Shown here in pieces: positions 24,386-32,535 of a DNA stretch of 64,000 bases. The stretch covers positions 10,237-74,236 of the forward strand of contig SFVC01000008.1 in assembly GCA_004560375.1 (NCBI GenBank), given 5' to 3'. The stretch comes from a bacterium (lineage in GTDB: Bacteria; Bacillota; Clostridia; Oscillospirales; Oscillospiraceae). The notes under the pieces are model-generated. The model was not told where the DNA came from. It was given only the letters and a program-made list of their open reading frames with translations, and made no database searches. Position 1 is the stretch's first letter; the number at the start of each line of letters is the position of its first letter. The translations under genes were made by a program, and so were the position numbers.

Positions 24386-25909
24386 TTACTTTACGATGAG
24401 GGTCTGCCCGGTCATTTCCTTGGGCTGCTTCAGCCCCATCAGATCCAGCATGGTGGGGGCCAGGTCGGCCAGCCGGCCGTCCCGCAGCGTCACGTCCGCG
24501 CCCACCACGCAGCAGGGCACCAGGTTGGTGGTGTGGGCGGTGAAGGGGGACCCGTCCTCCTCCACCATGTGCTCGGCGTTGCCGTGATCGGCGGTGATAA
24601 GGGTGACGCCGCCCATTTTGGCGGTGGCCTCCACCACCTGGCCCACGCCGCTGTCCACCGCCTCGGCGGCCTTCACCGCGGCGTCGTACACGCCGGTGTG
24701 GCCCACCATGTCGCAGTTGGCGAAGTTGAGTATGACCACATCGTACTTGCCGCTCTCGATGCGTTTGACGGCCTCGGCGGTGACCTCGGGCTGGCTCATG
24801 TGGGGCTGGAGGTCGTAGGTGGCCACCTTGGGGGAGGGGATGAGGCACCGATCCTCCCCGGGGAACACGGTCTCCACGCCGCCGTTGAAGAAGAAGGTGA
24901 CGTGGGCGTACTTCTCCGTCTCGGCAATCCGCAGCTGGGTCATGCCCTGCTGGGCGATATACTCGCCGAAGATGTTGTCCAGGCTCTCCTTGGGGAAGGC
25001 GATCACCACGTTGGGCATGGAGGCGTCATAGGACGTGGTGCACACGTAGTTCACGTGGAAGAAGCCCTTTTTCCGCTCAAAGCCGGTGAAGTCGGGATCC
25101 ACGAAGGCGCGGGTGATCTCCCGGGCCCGGTCAGGCCGGAAGTTCATGAAGATGATGGAGTCCCCGTCCCCGATCTCGGCGTGCTCGGCGGTGATCACCG
25201 GGATCACGAACTCGTCCGTCACCCCCGCGTCATAACTGGCCTGCATGGCCCCCACCGGGTCGCCGATGAAGCGGTGCTCGCTCTCGCCGTACACCATGGC
25301 CTTGTAGGAGCGCTCCACCCGATCCCAGTTGGTGTCCCGATCCATGGCGTAGTACCGGCCGGAGATGGTGGCGATCTGGGCCCCGTACTGATCGCAGGTC
25401 TCCTTCATCTGGGCCACGAAGTCCTTGCCCGAGGTGGGGGGCACGTCCCGGCCGTCCATGAAGCAGTGGACGAAGATCTTGGGGCAGCCCAGGTCGTGAG
25501 CCATCTTCACCGCCGCCTGGATGTGGGTAATGTGGCTGTGGACGCCGCCGTTGGACATCAGGCCGTAGATGTGGACGGCCGTCCCGGCGTTTTTCGCCGC
25601 CAGCATGGCGTCCTTGTAGGCGGGATTCTCAAAGAAGTCCCCGTCCTGGATGGCCTTGGTGATCTTGGGCAGATCCTGGAACACCACCCGGCCCGCGCCG
25701 ATGTTGGTGTGGCCCACCTCGCTGTTGCCCATCTGCCCGTCGGGCAGGCCCACGTCCAGCCCGGAGGCGGACAGCTTGCAGCAGGGGTTCTCGGCGAACA
25801 GCTTATCCAGATTGGGGGTACGGGCGGCGGCGATGGCGTTATCCCCCGCCTTGGTGGAGGGGGACAGGCCAAAGCCGTCCATGATGATTAAGGTAGTGGG
25901 TGTTTTCAA
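24386..25909 (-). CDS. gpmI: 2,3-bisphosphoglycerate-independent phosphoglycerate mutase
   Basis: 507 residues of the alkaline-phosphatase superfamily, interconverting 3- and 2-phosphoglycerate. IIMDGFG (first metal Asp), MGNSEVGHTNIGAGR with the catalytic Ser, VHCFMDGRDVPP, MNFRPDRARE, and the second metal cluster in ADHGNAE. The ribosome site AGGAG is 8 nt from TTG 25909 but directly adjacent to the in-frame GTG 25918, so TTG is the likelier start. The tpiA stop lies 5 nt upstream of this TTG. The end is followed by a hairpin and a copy of its own last 15 codons. Confidence 0.95.
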   Translation of the reverse strand: MKTPTTLIIMDGFGLSPSTKAGDNAIAAARTPNLDKLFAENPCCKLSASGLDVGLPDGQMGNSEVGHTNIGAGRVVFQDLPKITKAIQDGDFFENPAYKDAMLAAKNAGTAVHIYGLMSNGGVHSHITHIQAAVKMAHDLGCPKIFVHCFMDGRDVPPTSGKDFVAQMKETCDQYGAQIATISGRYYAMDRDTNWDRVERSYKAMVYGESEHRFIGDPVGAMQASYDAGVTDEFVIPVITAEHAEIGDGDSIIFMNFRPDRAREITRAFVDPDFTGFERKKGFFHVNYVCTTSYDASMPNVVIAFPKESLDNIFGEYIAQQGMTQLRIAETEKYAHVTFFFNGGVETVFPGEDRCLIPSPKVATYDLQPHMSQPEVTAEAVKRIESGKYDVVILNFANCDMVGHTGVYDAAVKAAEAVDSGVGQVVEATAKMGGVTLITADHGNAEHMVEEDGSPFTAHTTNLVPCCVVGADVTLRDGRLADLAPTMLDLMGLKQPKEMTGQTLIVK

Positions 25910-25914
25910 TGAAA

Positions 25915-26688
25915 TCACTCCTGATTCGCCGCGTTGATGATGGCCATGAAGTCGTCCGGCTTCAGGGACGCGCCGCCGATGAGGCCGCCGTCGATGTCGG
26001 GCTGGGCCAGCAGCTCATGGGCGTTCTTGGCGTTCATGGAGCCGCCGTACTGGATGGTGACGGCCCGGGCCACCCGGGCGCCGTACTGCTTGCGGATGAT
26101 GGTGCGGATGTGGGTGCACACCTCGCCGGCCTGCTCGGCGGTGGCGGTCTTGCCGGTGCCGATGGCCCAGATGGGCTCGTAAGCCACCACAACCCGGCGC
26201 ACCTGGCTCTCGTTCAGCCCCGCCAGGGCCACCTTCACCTGATAGGAGATCAGCTCGTTGGTGACGCCCAGCTCCCGCTGCTCCAGGCTCTCGCCCACGC
26301 ACACGATGGGGCGCAGGCCCGCCTCCAGAGCGGCCTTCACCTTCTTGTTCACGGTGAAATCGGTCTCGTTATAGTACTGCCGGCGCTCGGAGTGGCCGAT
26401 GATGACGTACTTGGCGCCCACGTCCTTAAGCATCTCCACGGTGACCTCGCCGGTGTAGGCGCCGCTGGCCTCGTAGTGGCAGGTCTCGCCGCCGATGGAC
26501 ACCCGGGTGTCCTTGAACAGGCGCACGGCGCCGGGGATGTTCACCCCGGGGACGCACAGCACCACGTCGCACCACTTGTGGCGGCCCAGCTGGGGCTTGA
26601 GGGCCTCGGCGAAGGCCTTGGTCTCGGTGAGGGTCTTGTTCATTTTCCAGTTGCCGGCGATGATGGTCTTACGGTACTTCAGATTCAT
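25915..26688 (-). CDS. tpiA: Triosephosphate isomerase
   Basis: 257 residues, full length. Interconverts dihydroxyacetone phosphate and glyceraldehyde 3-phosphate. Catalytic residues: Lys in AGNWKMNKT (about residue 14), His in IIGHSERRQ (about 98) and Glu in AYEPIWAIGTGKTA (about 170, with loop 6), and the phosphate-binding QYGGSMNA. GGAGCCCAATC precedes the ATG. It lies between pgk and gpmI in the glycolytic operon. Confidence 0.97.
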   Translation of the reverse strand: MNLKYRKTIIAGNWKMNKTLTETKAFAEALKPQLGRHKWCDVVLCVPGVNIPGAVRLFKDTRVSIGGETCHYEASGAYTGEVTVEMLKDVGAKYVIIGHSERRQYYNETDFTVNKKVKAALEAGLRPIVCVGESLEQRELGVTNELISYQVKVALAGLNESQVRRVVVAYEPIWAIGTGKTATAEQAGEVCTHIRTIIRKQYGARVARAVTIQYGGSMNAKNAHELLAQPDIDGGLIGGASLKPDDFMAIINAANQE

Positions 26689-26764
26689 GATTGGGCTCCT
26701 TCCAATAATAGTAAAATGGATGGGTGTTCTCTTAGAATCTCTCTCACTCTCTCAAGCGTCTGAA

Positions 26765-28045
26765 TTAAGCGTCCAGTAAGCAGGCAACACCCGGAAGCTC
26801 TTTTCCTTCCATAAACTCCAGGGAGGCGCCGCCGCCGGTGGAGATGTGGCTCATCTTGTCGGCATAGCCCAGCTGCTGCACGGCAGCCGCGCTGTCGCCG
26901 CCGCCGATGATGGTGATGGCGGAGGTCTTGGACAAAGCCTCGGCCACGGCCTTGGTGCCCGCGGCGAACTTCTCGAACTCAAACACGCCCATGGGCCCGT
27001 TCCAGATCACAGTGCCCGCGTCGGCCACGGCGTCGCAGTACAGCTTCACCGTCTCGGGGCCGATATCCAGGCCCTGCCAGCCGTCGGGGATCTCGCCGGA
27101 CTTGACCACCTTGCTGTCGGCGTCGGCGGCGAACTTGTCGGCGATGACGGTGTCCACAGGCAGCAGCAGCTTGACGCCCTTGTCCGCGGCCTTCTTCACC
27201 ATGTCGTTGGCGTAGTCCTCCCAGTCGGCCTCCAGCAGGGAGTCGCCCACCTTGCCGCCCTGGGCGGCGGAGAAGGTGTAGGCCATGCCGCCGCCGATGA
27301 TGATGGTGTCGGCGATCTCCAGCAGGTTGTTGATGACGCCGATCTTGGAGCTCACCTTGGAGCCGCCCAGAATGGCCACCAGCGGGCGCTTGGGGCTGGC
27401 CAGGGCGCCGCCGATGAAGTCCAGCTCCTTCTGGATCAGGAAGCCGGACACGGCGGGCAGGTAATTGGCCACCACGGCGGTGGAGGCGTGGGCGCGGTGC
27501 ACCGCGCCGAAGGCGTCAGACACATACACGCCGTCCGCCCCGGCCAGATCGGCCATCTTCTTGGCCAGCTCGGGGTCGCCCTTGGTCTCGCCCTTCTCAA
27601 ACCGGGTGTTCTGCAGCAGCATGATCTCGCCGGGCTTCAGGGCCGCGGCCTTGGCCTGGGCGTCGGGGCCCACCACGTCGTCGGCCAGAATCACGTCCTT
27701 GCCCAGCAGCTCGCTCAGCCGCTTGGCCACCGGCTCCATACGCAGCTCGGCCAGGGACTTCTTCCACTTCTCCTCGGTGATGGACGCCTCGTCCTTTCCC
27801 TTCTCCAGCTGCTTTTTCTTGTAGCTGTCGAAGGTGGCCACCGGCTTGCCCATGTGGGAGCAGGCGATGACCGCCGCGCCCTGATCCAGCAGGTACTGGA
27901 TGGTGGGCAGGGCGGCGCGGATGCGCTTGTCATCGGTGATGACGCCGCTGCCGTCCTTGGCCATGGGGACGTTGAAGTCGCAGCGAAGGAGAACCTTCTT
28001 GCCCTTCACGTCGATGTCCTTGACCGTCTTCTTGTTGTAGTTCAT
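26765..28045 (-). CDS. pgk: Phosphoglycerate kinase
   Basis: 426 residues. Transfers phosphate from 1,3-bisphosphoglycerate to ADP. VLLRCDFNVPMA at the N-terminus, SHMGKPV, LLQNTRFEKGE, GGSKVSSKIGVINNLL and the nucleotide loop GGGDSAAAVQQLG are all present. An insert of about 30 mostly charged residues (SYKKKQLEKGKDEASITEEK) follows the substrate loop around residues 73-103; it makes the protein longer than the usual 395 or so. ATG 28045 has GGAG eight nt upstream. Downstream of trmL by 47 nt. Confidence 0.97.
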   Translation of the reverse strand: MNYNKKTVKDIDVKGKKVLLRCDFNVPMAKDGSGVITDDKRIRAALPTIQYLLDQGAAVIACSHMGKPVATFDSYKKKQLEKGKDEASITEEKWKKSLAELRMEPVAKRLSELLGKDVILADDVVGPDAQAKAAALKPGEIMLLQNTRFEKGETKGDPELAKKMADLAGADGVYVSDAFGAVHRAHASTAVVANYLPAVSGFLIQKELDFIGGALASPKRPLVAILGGSKVSSKIGVINNLLEIADTIIIGGGMAYTFSAAQGGKVGDSLLEADWEDYANDMVKKAADKGVKLLLPVDTVIADKFAADADSKVVKSGEIPDGWQGLDIGPETVKLYCDAVADAGTVIWNGPMGVFEFEKFAAGTKAVAEALSKTSAITIIGGGDSAAAVQQLGYADKMSHISTGGGASLEFMEGKELPGVACLLDA

Positions 28046-28092
28046 GGCGAAAACTCCTTTCATTTCTTACAACTTGAAGTTAATTTTGCGTT

Positions 28093-28590
28093 TTAGAAAA
28101 TGGGACACGCTCCTGACGGCTCCGCGTCCCGCTTCAGGCCGGGGAATCCCTGCCGGCGCAGAACCTCATAGGTCAGGATGGCCACGGAGTTTGCCAGGTT
28201 GAGACTCCTGGCGTCCTCCCGCATGGGGATGCGGATGCAGCGGCTCTCGTGGGCCATGCGGAAGTCCGCCGGCAGGCCGGCGGTCTCCTTGCCGAAGAAC
28301 AGCCAGCAGTCCTGCCGGAAGTCCGCCCGGGTGTAATCCCGGGGGCCCTTGGTGGTGATCAGCCACAGATCGTCCACGGCGTTCCGGGCGAACAGCTCGT
28401 CCAGATTGTCGTACACCTGCAGATCTACCATGGGCCAGTAATCCAGGCCCGCCCGGCGTACCGCCCTGTCGCTGATGTCGAACCCCAGGGGGCGCACCAG
28501 GTGGAGGCGGCTGCGGGTGGCGGCGCAGGTGCGGGCGATATTGCCGCAATTCTGCGGGATTTCCGGCTCAACCAATACGATATTTACCAT
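28093..28590 (-). CDS. trmL: tRNA (cytidine(34)-2'-O)-methyltransferase
   Basis: 165 residues of the SPOUT family. It methylates the wobble ribose of tRNA-Leu isoacceptors using S-adenosylmethionine. Motifs: VEPEIPQNCGNIARTCAAT (N-terminal substrate motif), LFFGKETAGLP, and the knot segment RSLNLANSVAILTYEVLRRQ. First gene of the glycolytic operon, an unexpected partner for pgk. GGGAGGATGTT precedes the ATG. Promoter at 28614-28642. Confidence 0.93.
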   Translation of the reverse strand: MVNIVLVEPEIPQNCGNIARTCAATRSRLHLVRPLGFDISDRAVRRAGLDYWPMVDLQVYDNLDELFARNAVDDLWLITTKGPRDYTRADFRQDCWLFFGKETAGLPADFRMAHESRCIRIPMREDARSLNLANSVAILTYEVLRRQGFPGLKRDAEPSGACPIF

Positions 28591-28613
28591 AACATCCTCC
28601 CGTAACCACGGAC

Positions 28614-28642
28614 ATTATATTCGTTTGCGGCGCAAATAGCAA
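28614..28642 (-). promoter_or_regulatory. Promoter of trmL-pgk-tpiA-gpmI-eno with a palindrome in the spacer
   Basis: TTGCTA (28642-28637), 17-bp spacer, TATAAT (28619-28614). The spacer contains the 13-bp inverted repeat TTTGCGGCGCAAA (28624-28636) abutting the -35, placed where a repressor would block polymerase. Confidence 0.75.
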
Positions 28643-28851
28643 GAGAAAATGTGGCGAATCTGTCAAAAATTTAACCTTTTTTGCTGGCACTTTGCCGAAG
28701 GGCCCCTGTTCCCCGTAAAATTTTCAGGGTAAAGAGGCCCCGTCCCCAAAAAAATAAAAATTTTTCCACCCCCGTGCAACCCTTCCGGCCCTGCCGGGGT
28801 ATTGCTTACAGAGCGGCCTCCACCCGCCTGTTCGCGGCTTCGGGGAAATGG
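28643..28851. other. Intergenic region between trmL and udk promoters, no gene seen
   Basis: Divergent promoter region. It contains a T/A-rich part near 28670-28690 and GC-rich repeats to 28850. Reading frames here have no ribosome site and no family resemblance. The inverted repeat GGAAATGG-TTG-CCATTTCC at its right edge overlaps the udk -35. Confidence 0.5.
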
Positions 28852-28880
28852 TTGCCATTTCCCCCGGCCTGTGATACAAT
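28852..28880 (+). promoter_or_regulatory. Uridine kinase promoter
   Basis: TTGCCA (28852-28857), 17-bp spacer ending in CTGTGA, TACAAT (28875-28880). The spacer and -10 region closely match the promoter of the NYN gene at 49569-49597. The leader of about 100 nt carries the hairpin GGCATTTTGC/GCAAAATGCC. Confidence 0.65.
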
Positions 28881-28987
28881 GGCGTCAAACGCCGTGCAAG
28901 GCGCGGCAGCCCACGCTGTGGGCGGGCATTTTGCCAGCAAAATGCCCCACGATACCCATGGGTACGGGCACAGAGGGAGGACGGCAC

Positions 28988-29608
28988 ATGGACACCATGA
29001 TCATCGGCATCGCCGGGGGCACCGGCTCAGGAAAAACCACGCTCACCAGAAAGCTCCAGGACACCTTCCGGGACGACGTGTCGGTCGTCTACCACGACAA
29101 CTACTATAAAAAGCACGTGGGGATGACCTACGAGGAGCGGGCGGCCCTGAACTACGACCACCCGGACGCCTTCGACACCGCCCTGATGGTGGCCGACCTG
29201 AAGAAGCTGGCCGCCGGGGAGGTCATCCGCTGCCCGGTGTACGACTACACCATCCACAACCGCTCGGAGGAGACGGTGGAGGTGCTCCCCACCAAGGTGG
29301 TGATCGTGGAGGGCATCCTCATCTTCGCCGACCCCGCCCTGCGCTCGCTGATGGACGTGAAGATCTTTGTGGATACCGACGCCGATGTGCGGATACTCCG
29401 CCGGATCCTCCGGGATGTGAAGGAGCGGGGCCGTTCCCTGGACTCGGTGATCAGCCAGTACCTCACCACCGTCAAGCCCATGCACGAGCAGTTTGTCCAA
29501 CCCTCCCGCCAGTACGCCGATATCGTGGTGCTGGAGGGGGGCCGCAACCTGGTGGCCCTGGACATGATCGTGCAGCGGGTTCGCAGCCACATCCAGGGGA
29601 ACGCATAA
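28988..29608 (+). CDS. udk: Uridine kinase family protein
   Basis: 206 residues. Phosphorylates uridine/cytidine in pyrimidine salvage. Walker A GIAGGTGSGKTT (about residues 7-18), DNYYKKHVGMTYEER, NYDHPDAFD, PVYDYTIHNRSEETV, VIVEGILIFAD and the arginine-rich lid RILRRILRDVKERGRS are all in order. GGGAGGAC precedes ATG 28988. Monocistronic with a long structured leader. Confidence 0.95.
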   Translation: MDTMIIGIAGGTGSGKTTLTRKLQDTFRDDVSVVYHDNYYKKHVGMTYEERAALNYDHPDAFDTALMVADLKKLAAGEVIRCPVYDYTIHNRSEETVEVLPTKVVIVEGILIFADPALRSLMDVKIFVDTDADVRILRRILRDVKERGRSLDSVISQYLTTVKPMHEQFVQPSRQYADIVVLEGGRNLVALDMIVQRVRSHIQGNA

Positions 29609-29744
29609 AAACCCCCGGCGCGGCGCACAATCACAGCGGTGGAGCCTGCGCCGATCCGCGCCGATGAATGCGATCAACTCCCGGGCGAGTTTAACGCCCT
29701 GTCTGCATAGCCCCAATTATAACACAAAGGAGAGTATCAACCCC

Positions 29745-30242
29745 ATGAAACGAGTCATTGCCCTGTGCGCCGCTGCCGTGCTGTGCCTGTCCCTGCTGTC
29801 CGCCTGCGGCCCCAAGCCCGTCGAGGAAAAAAAGGTGGATCTGGCCGCCTTCGCCCAGACCCTGAAGGAGCAGCATGAGTTCGCCGACTTCGTGGAGCGG
29901 CTGGACGTCAGCGACGAGTTTGGCACAACCATGCTGAAAAGCTCCTACCCCGCCCTGGAGGGCATGGATCTGGAGCAGATGGAGATCTACCTGAGCATGG
30001 TGTCCTTCAACACCGGCGAGTTTGCCCTGGTTCAGGCCAAGAGCACCGAGGACGCCGCCAAGGTGAAGGAGGCCTTCGAGGCCCGCATCGCCGCCATGAC
30101 CGAGGAGGGGATGCAGTACCCGGAGACCGTGGAGCTGTGGAGCAAGTCCGCCAAGGTGGCCGCCAACGGCACCTACGTGATGCTGATCTGCCACGCCGAC
30201 GCGGACGCCATCGTCAGCGAATTTGAGGCGCTGTTCAAATAA
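29745..30242 (+). CDS. DUF4358-type lipoprotein (copy 1)
   Basis: 165 residues. Lipoprotein signal peptide with lipobox LSAC (Cys about residue 21), then a DUF4358 domain: VDLAAFAQTLKEQHEF, NTGEFALVQAKSTEDAAKVKEAF is broken here as EFALVQAKSTEDAAKV, and the C-terminal NGTYVMLICH. A paralogue follows 40 nt downstream, and both precede MBOAT and DHHW genes, an association frequent in Clostridia. The function is unknown; it presumably sits on the outer face of the membrane. AAAGGAGAG lies upstream of the ATG. Confidence 0.85.
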   Translation: MKRVIALCAAAVLCLSLLSACGPKPVEEKKVDLAAFAQTLKEQHEFADFVERLDVSDEFGTTMLKSSYPALEGMDLEQMEIYLSMVSFNTGEFALVQAKSTEDAAKVKEAFEARIAAMTEEGMQYPETVELWSKSAKVAANGTYVMLICHADADAIVSEFEALFK

Positions 30243-30282
30243 CCCCCCGCAGACATAAAAAAACAGGAGTGTGTGTGACATA

Positions 30283-31017
30283 ATGAAACGTCTGATTCCT
30301 CTGATGCTGGCCCTGGTTCTGGGCCTGTCCCTGCTGTCCGGCTGTGGAAACCCCGGGGCCGATACCACCCTGATCCCCTCCGATCCCCCTGGCGAGACCG
30401 CCTCTGTCCCCCCGACGGACAACACCGAGGAACCCACCCTGGCCCTGCCCACCGAGGAGCCCACGGCAGAGCCCACCCCCGAGCCCACCGAGGCTCCGGC
30501 CACCAACACCCCGGAGGCCAAGCCCACCCCCAAGCCTACCCCCGCGCCTACTCCTAAGCCCACCCCCGCCCCCACGCCCAAGCCCACCCCGGAGCCCACG
30601 CCCGAGCCCCCGGCGGGGGTGGATCTGTCCGCCTTTTACGAGGACGTCACCAGTATGCACGAGTTCGGCCACTTGCAGCTGGCGGACAGCACCCTGCTGG
30701 ACGGCTATTACCCCGGCCTGTCCTCCATCCCCACGGAGCAGTGCCTGGTTTACGTCTGCCAGGTGACCATGAACAATGGCGAGTTCGGCCTGGTACAGGT
30801 GAAGAACAGCGCCGACGCGGCCCGGGTAAAGGCCATCTTCCAGGCCCGCATCGATCAGATGGTGGGCACCGACGACAACCCCGGCGCGGCCTGGTATCCC
30901 GGGGCCATCGAGTCCTGGCAAAACAACTCCCGGGTGGTGTCCAACGGCAATTACGTCATGATGGTGGTGCACGAGAATTCCGATCAGATCGTGTCCCAGT
31001 TCAACGCGCTGTTTTAA
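30283..31017 (+). CDS. DUF4358-type lipoprotein with Thr-Pro linker (copy 2)
   Basis: 244 residues. Lipobox LSGC (Cys about residue 22), then a linker of about 90 residues dominated by TPKPTPAP/TPEP repeats, and a C-terminal DUF4358 domain (about 115-244) parallel to copy 1: VDLSAFYEDV, NNGEFGLVQVKNSADAARV, NGNYVMMVVH. The linker would let the domain reach into the wall. ATG 30283 is preferred to GTG 30271, which touches the AGGAG site. Followed by a long GC-rich hairpin (31029-31058). Confidence 0.87.
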   Translation: MKRLIPLMLALVLGLSLLSGCGNPGADTTLIPSDPPGETASVPPTDNTEEPTLALPTEEPTAEPTPEPTEAPATNTPEAKPTPKPTPAPTPKPTPAPTPKPTPEPTPEPPAGVDLSAFYEDVTSMHEFGHLQLADSTLLDGYYPGLSSIPTEQCLVYVCQVTMNNGEFGLVQVKNSADAARVKAIFQARIDQMVGTDDNPGAAWYPGAIESWQNNSRVVSNGNYVMMVVHENSDQIVSQFNALF

Positions 31018-31028
31018 ACCGGCACACA

Positions 31029-31058
31029 CAGGAGGAGCGGCACAGCCCGCTCCTCCTG
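31029..31058 (+). terminator. Hairpin after the DUF4358 genes
   Basis: Stem CAGGAGGAGCG / CGCTCCTCCTG without a T-run; may be partial termination or an mRNA-stability element before the MBOAT gene. Confidence 0.45.
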
Positions 31059-31089
31059 TCCTGAATTCTTCCCGGCGAGGTGAAGGCCC

Positions 31090-32523
31090 GTGATATTTTC
31101 CAGCCCGTTTTTTCTGTTCCTGTATTTCCCCATTGTATTGATTCTATACTACATCTCCCCCCTGCGGTGGCGCAACCTGGTGCTGCTTATCGTCAACCTG
31201 ATCTTCTACGGCTGGGGTGAGCCGGTATACGTGGTGATCATGTTCGCCTCCATCGCCATCGACTACTCCCACGGGCGGATCGTCACCCGCTGCAAGGCCA
31301 AGGGGAACGACCGGGGGGCCCGGATGGCGGTGGCCTCGTCGGTGGTGTTCAACCTGCTGCTGCTGGGCTTCTTCAAGTATTACAACTTCATCGCCGGCAG
31401 TCTGGCCGCCGTCGGCGCGGGCTTCCTGCCCGTCATTGAGAGCCTGCCCCTGCCCGGCGGGACATCCATCCCCTTCACCCTGCCCATCGGCATCTCCTTC
31501 TACACCTTCCAGACCATGAGCTACACCATCGACGTGTACCGGGGGGACGCCCGCTGCCAGAAGAACATCATCACCTTCGGCACCTTCGTCACCCTGTTCC
31601 CCCAGCTCATCGCCGGGCCCATCATCAAGTACAAGGATCTGGACGACCAGCTGGAGCACCGGGATCACACCTTTGAGAAGTTCGCCTCCGGCGTCCAGCG
31701 GTTCACCATCGGCGCCTGCAAGAAGGTGCTGCTGGCCAACGCCCTGGGCCCCCTGTGGGACGTGTATCTGGCCACGCCGTCGGCCCAGCTCACCACCCTG
31801 GGGGCGTGGCTGGGGATTGTGGCCTTCTCCCTCCAGCTCTATTTCGACTTCTCCGGCTACTCGGACATGGCCATCGGCCTGGGCCGGATGCTGGGCTTCG
31901 AGTTTTTGGAGAACTTCAACTATCCCTACATCTCCAAGTCCGCCAGCGAGTTCTGGCGGCGGTGGCACATCTCCCTGGGCAGCTGGTTCCGGGAGTACCT
32001 GTACTTCCCCCTGGGCGGCAGCCGGGTGGGGAAGGGGCGCATGGTATTCAACCTTCTGATCGTCTGGGCCGCCACCGGCATCTGGCACGGGGCCAGCTGG
32101 AACTTCCTGATCTGGGGCCTGTACTGGTTCGTGTGGATCACGTTGGAAAAGCTGTGGCTGGGCAGGGTGCTGGACAGGGCCCCGGCCTGGGTGTGCCATG
32201 TCTACGGCGTGTTCATCGCCATCGTGGGCTGGGCCATTTTCGCGGTGGAGGACTTCTCCGCCATGGGGCCGTACCTGGCCGCCATGTTCGGCTTTGGGGC
32301 GGGGGCGCTGGATCCCAACTTCCTGTACTACCTGCGAAACTACCTGCCCATTCTTATCATCGCCATCGTGGCCGCCACGCCGCTGGCCAAAACCCTGTGG
32401 CACAGGCTGCCGGAGCGGGCCCGTCAGATCGCCTTCCCGGTACTGATGCTGGCGGGACTGGTGTTCACCACCGCCTACCTGGTGGACGGCACCTACAACC
32501 CGTTCCTGTACTTTAGATTTTAA
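31090..32523 (+). CDS. MBOAT family O-acyltransferase
   Basis: 477 residues with around ten membrane segments and the MBOAT signature: PIGISFYTFQTMSYTIDVYRG (split as ISFYTFQTMSYTIDV), the invariant His in ATGIWHGASWNFLIWG (about residue 337), and FWRRWHISLGSWFREYLYFP. This matches the AlgI/DltB/PatA class, which moves acyl groups across the membrane for cell-wall or polysaccharide acylation. GTG 31090 has GAGGTG upstream. The DHHW protein follows at once, giving the AlgI plus AlgJ/X-like pair. Confidence 0.92.
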   Translation: MIFSSPFFLFLYFPIVLILYYISPLRWRNLVLLIVNLIFYGWGEPVYVVIMFASIAIDYSHGRIVTRCKAKGNDRGARMAVASSVVFNLLLLGFFKYYNFIAGSLAAVGAGFLPVIESLPLPGGTSIPFTLPIGISFYTFQTMSYTIDVYRGDARCQKNIITFGTFVTLFPQLIAGPIIKYKDLDDQLEHRDHTFEKFASGVQRFTIGACKKVLLANALGPLWDVYLATPSAQLTTLGAWLGIVAFSLQLYFDFSGYSDMAIGLGRMLGFEFLENFNYPYISKSASEFWRRWHISLGSWFREYLYFPLGGSRVGKGRMVFNLLIVWAATGIWHGASWNFLIWGLYWFVWITLEKLWLGRVLDRAPAWVCHVYGVFIAIVGWAIFAVEDFSAMGPYLAAMFGFGAGALDPNFLYYLRNYLPILIIAIVAATPLAKTLWHRLPERARQIAFPVLMLAGLVFTTAYLVDGTYNPFLYFRF

Positions 32524-32535
32524 GGAGGTGTAGGC

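Noticed and set aside
22895..25891. 998-codon open frame on the plus strand opposite eno and gpmI
   Set aside because: It is antisense to two clear glycolytic genes, is dominated by Gly/His/Val repeats typical of GC-rich shadow frames, and has no ribosome site.
30478..30612. Tandem repeat array resembling a CRISPR or satellite
   Set aside because: It is the coding repeat for Thr-Pro-Lys/Glu-Pro in a lipoprotein linker, in frame and without spacers.
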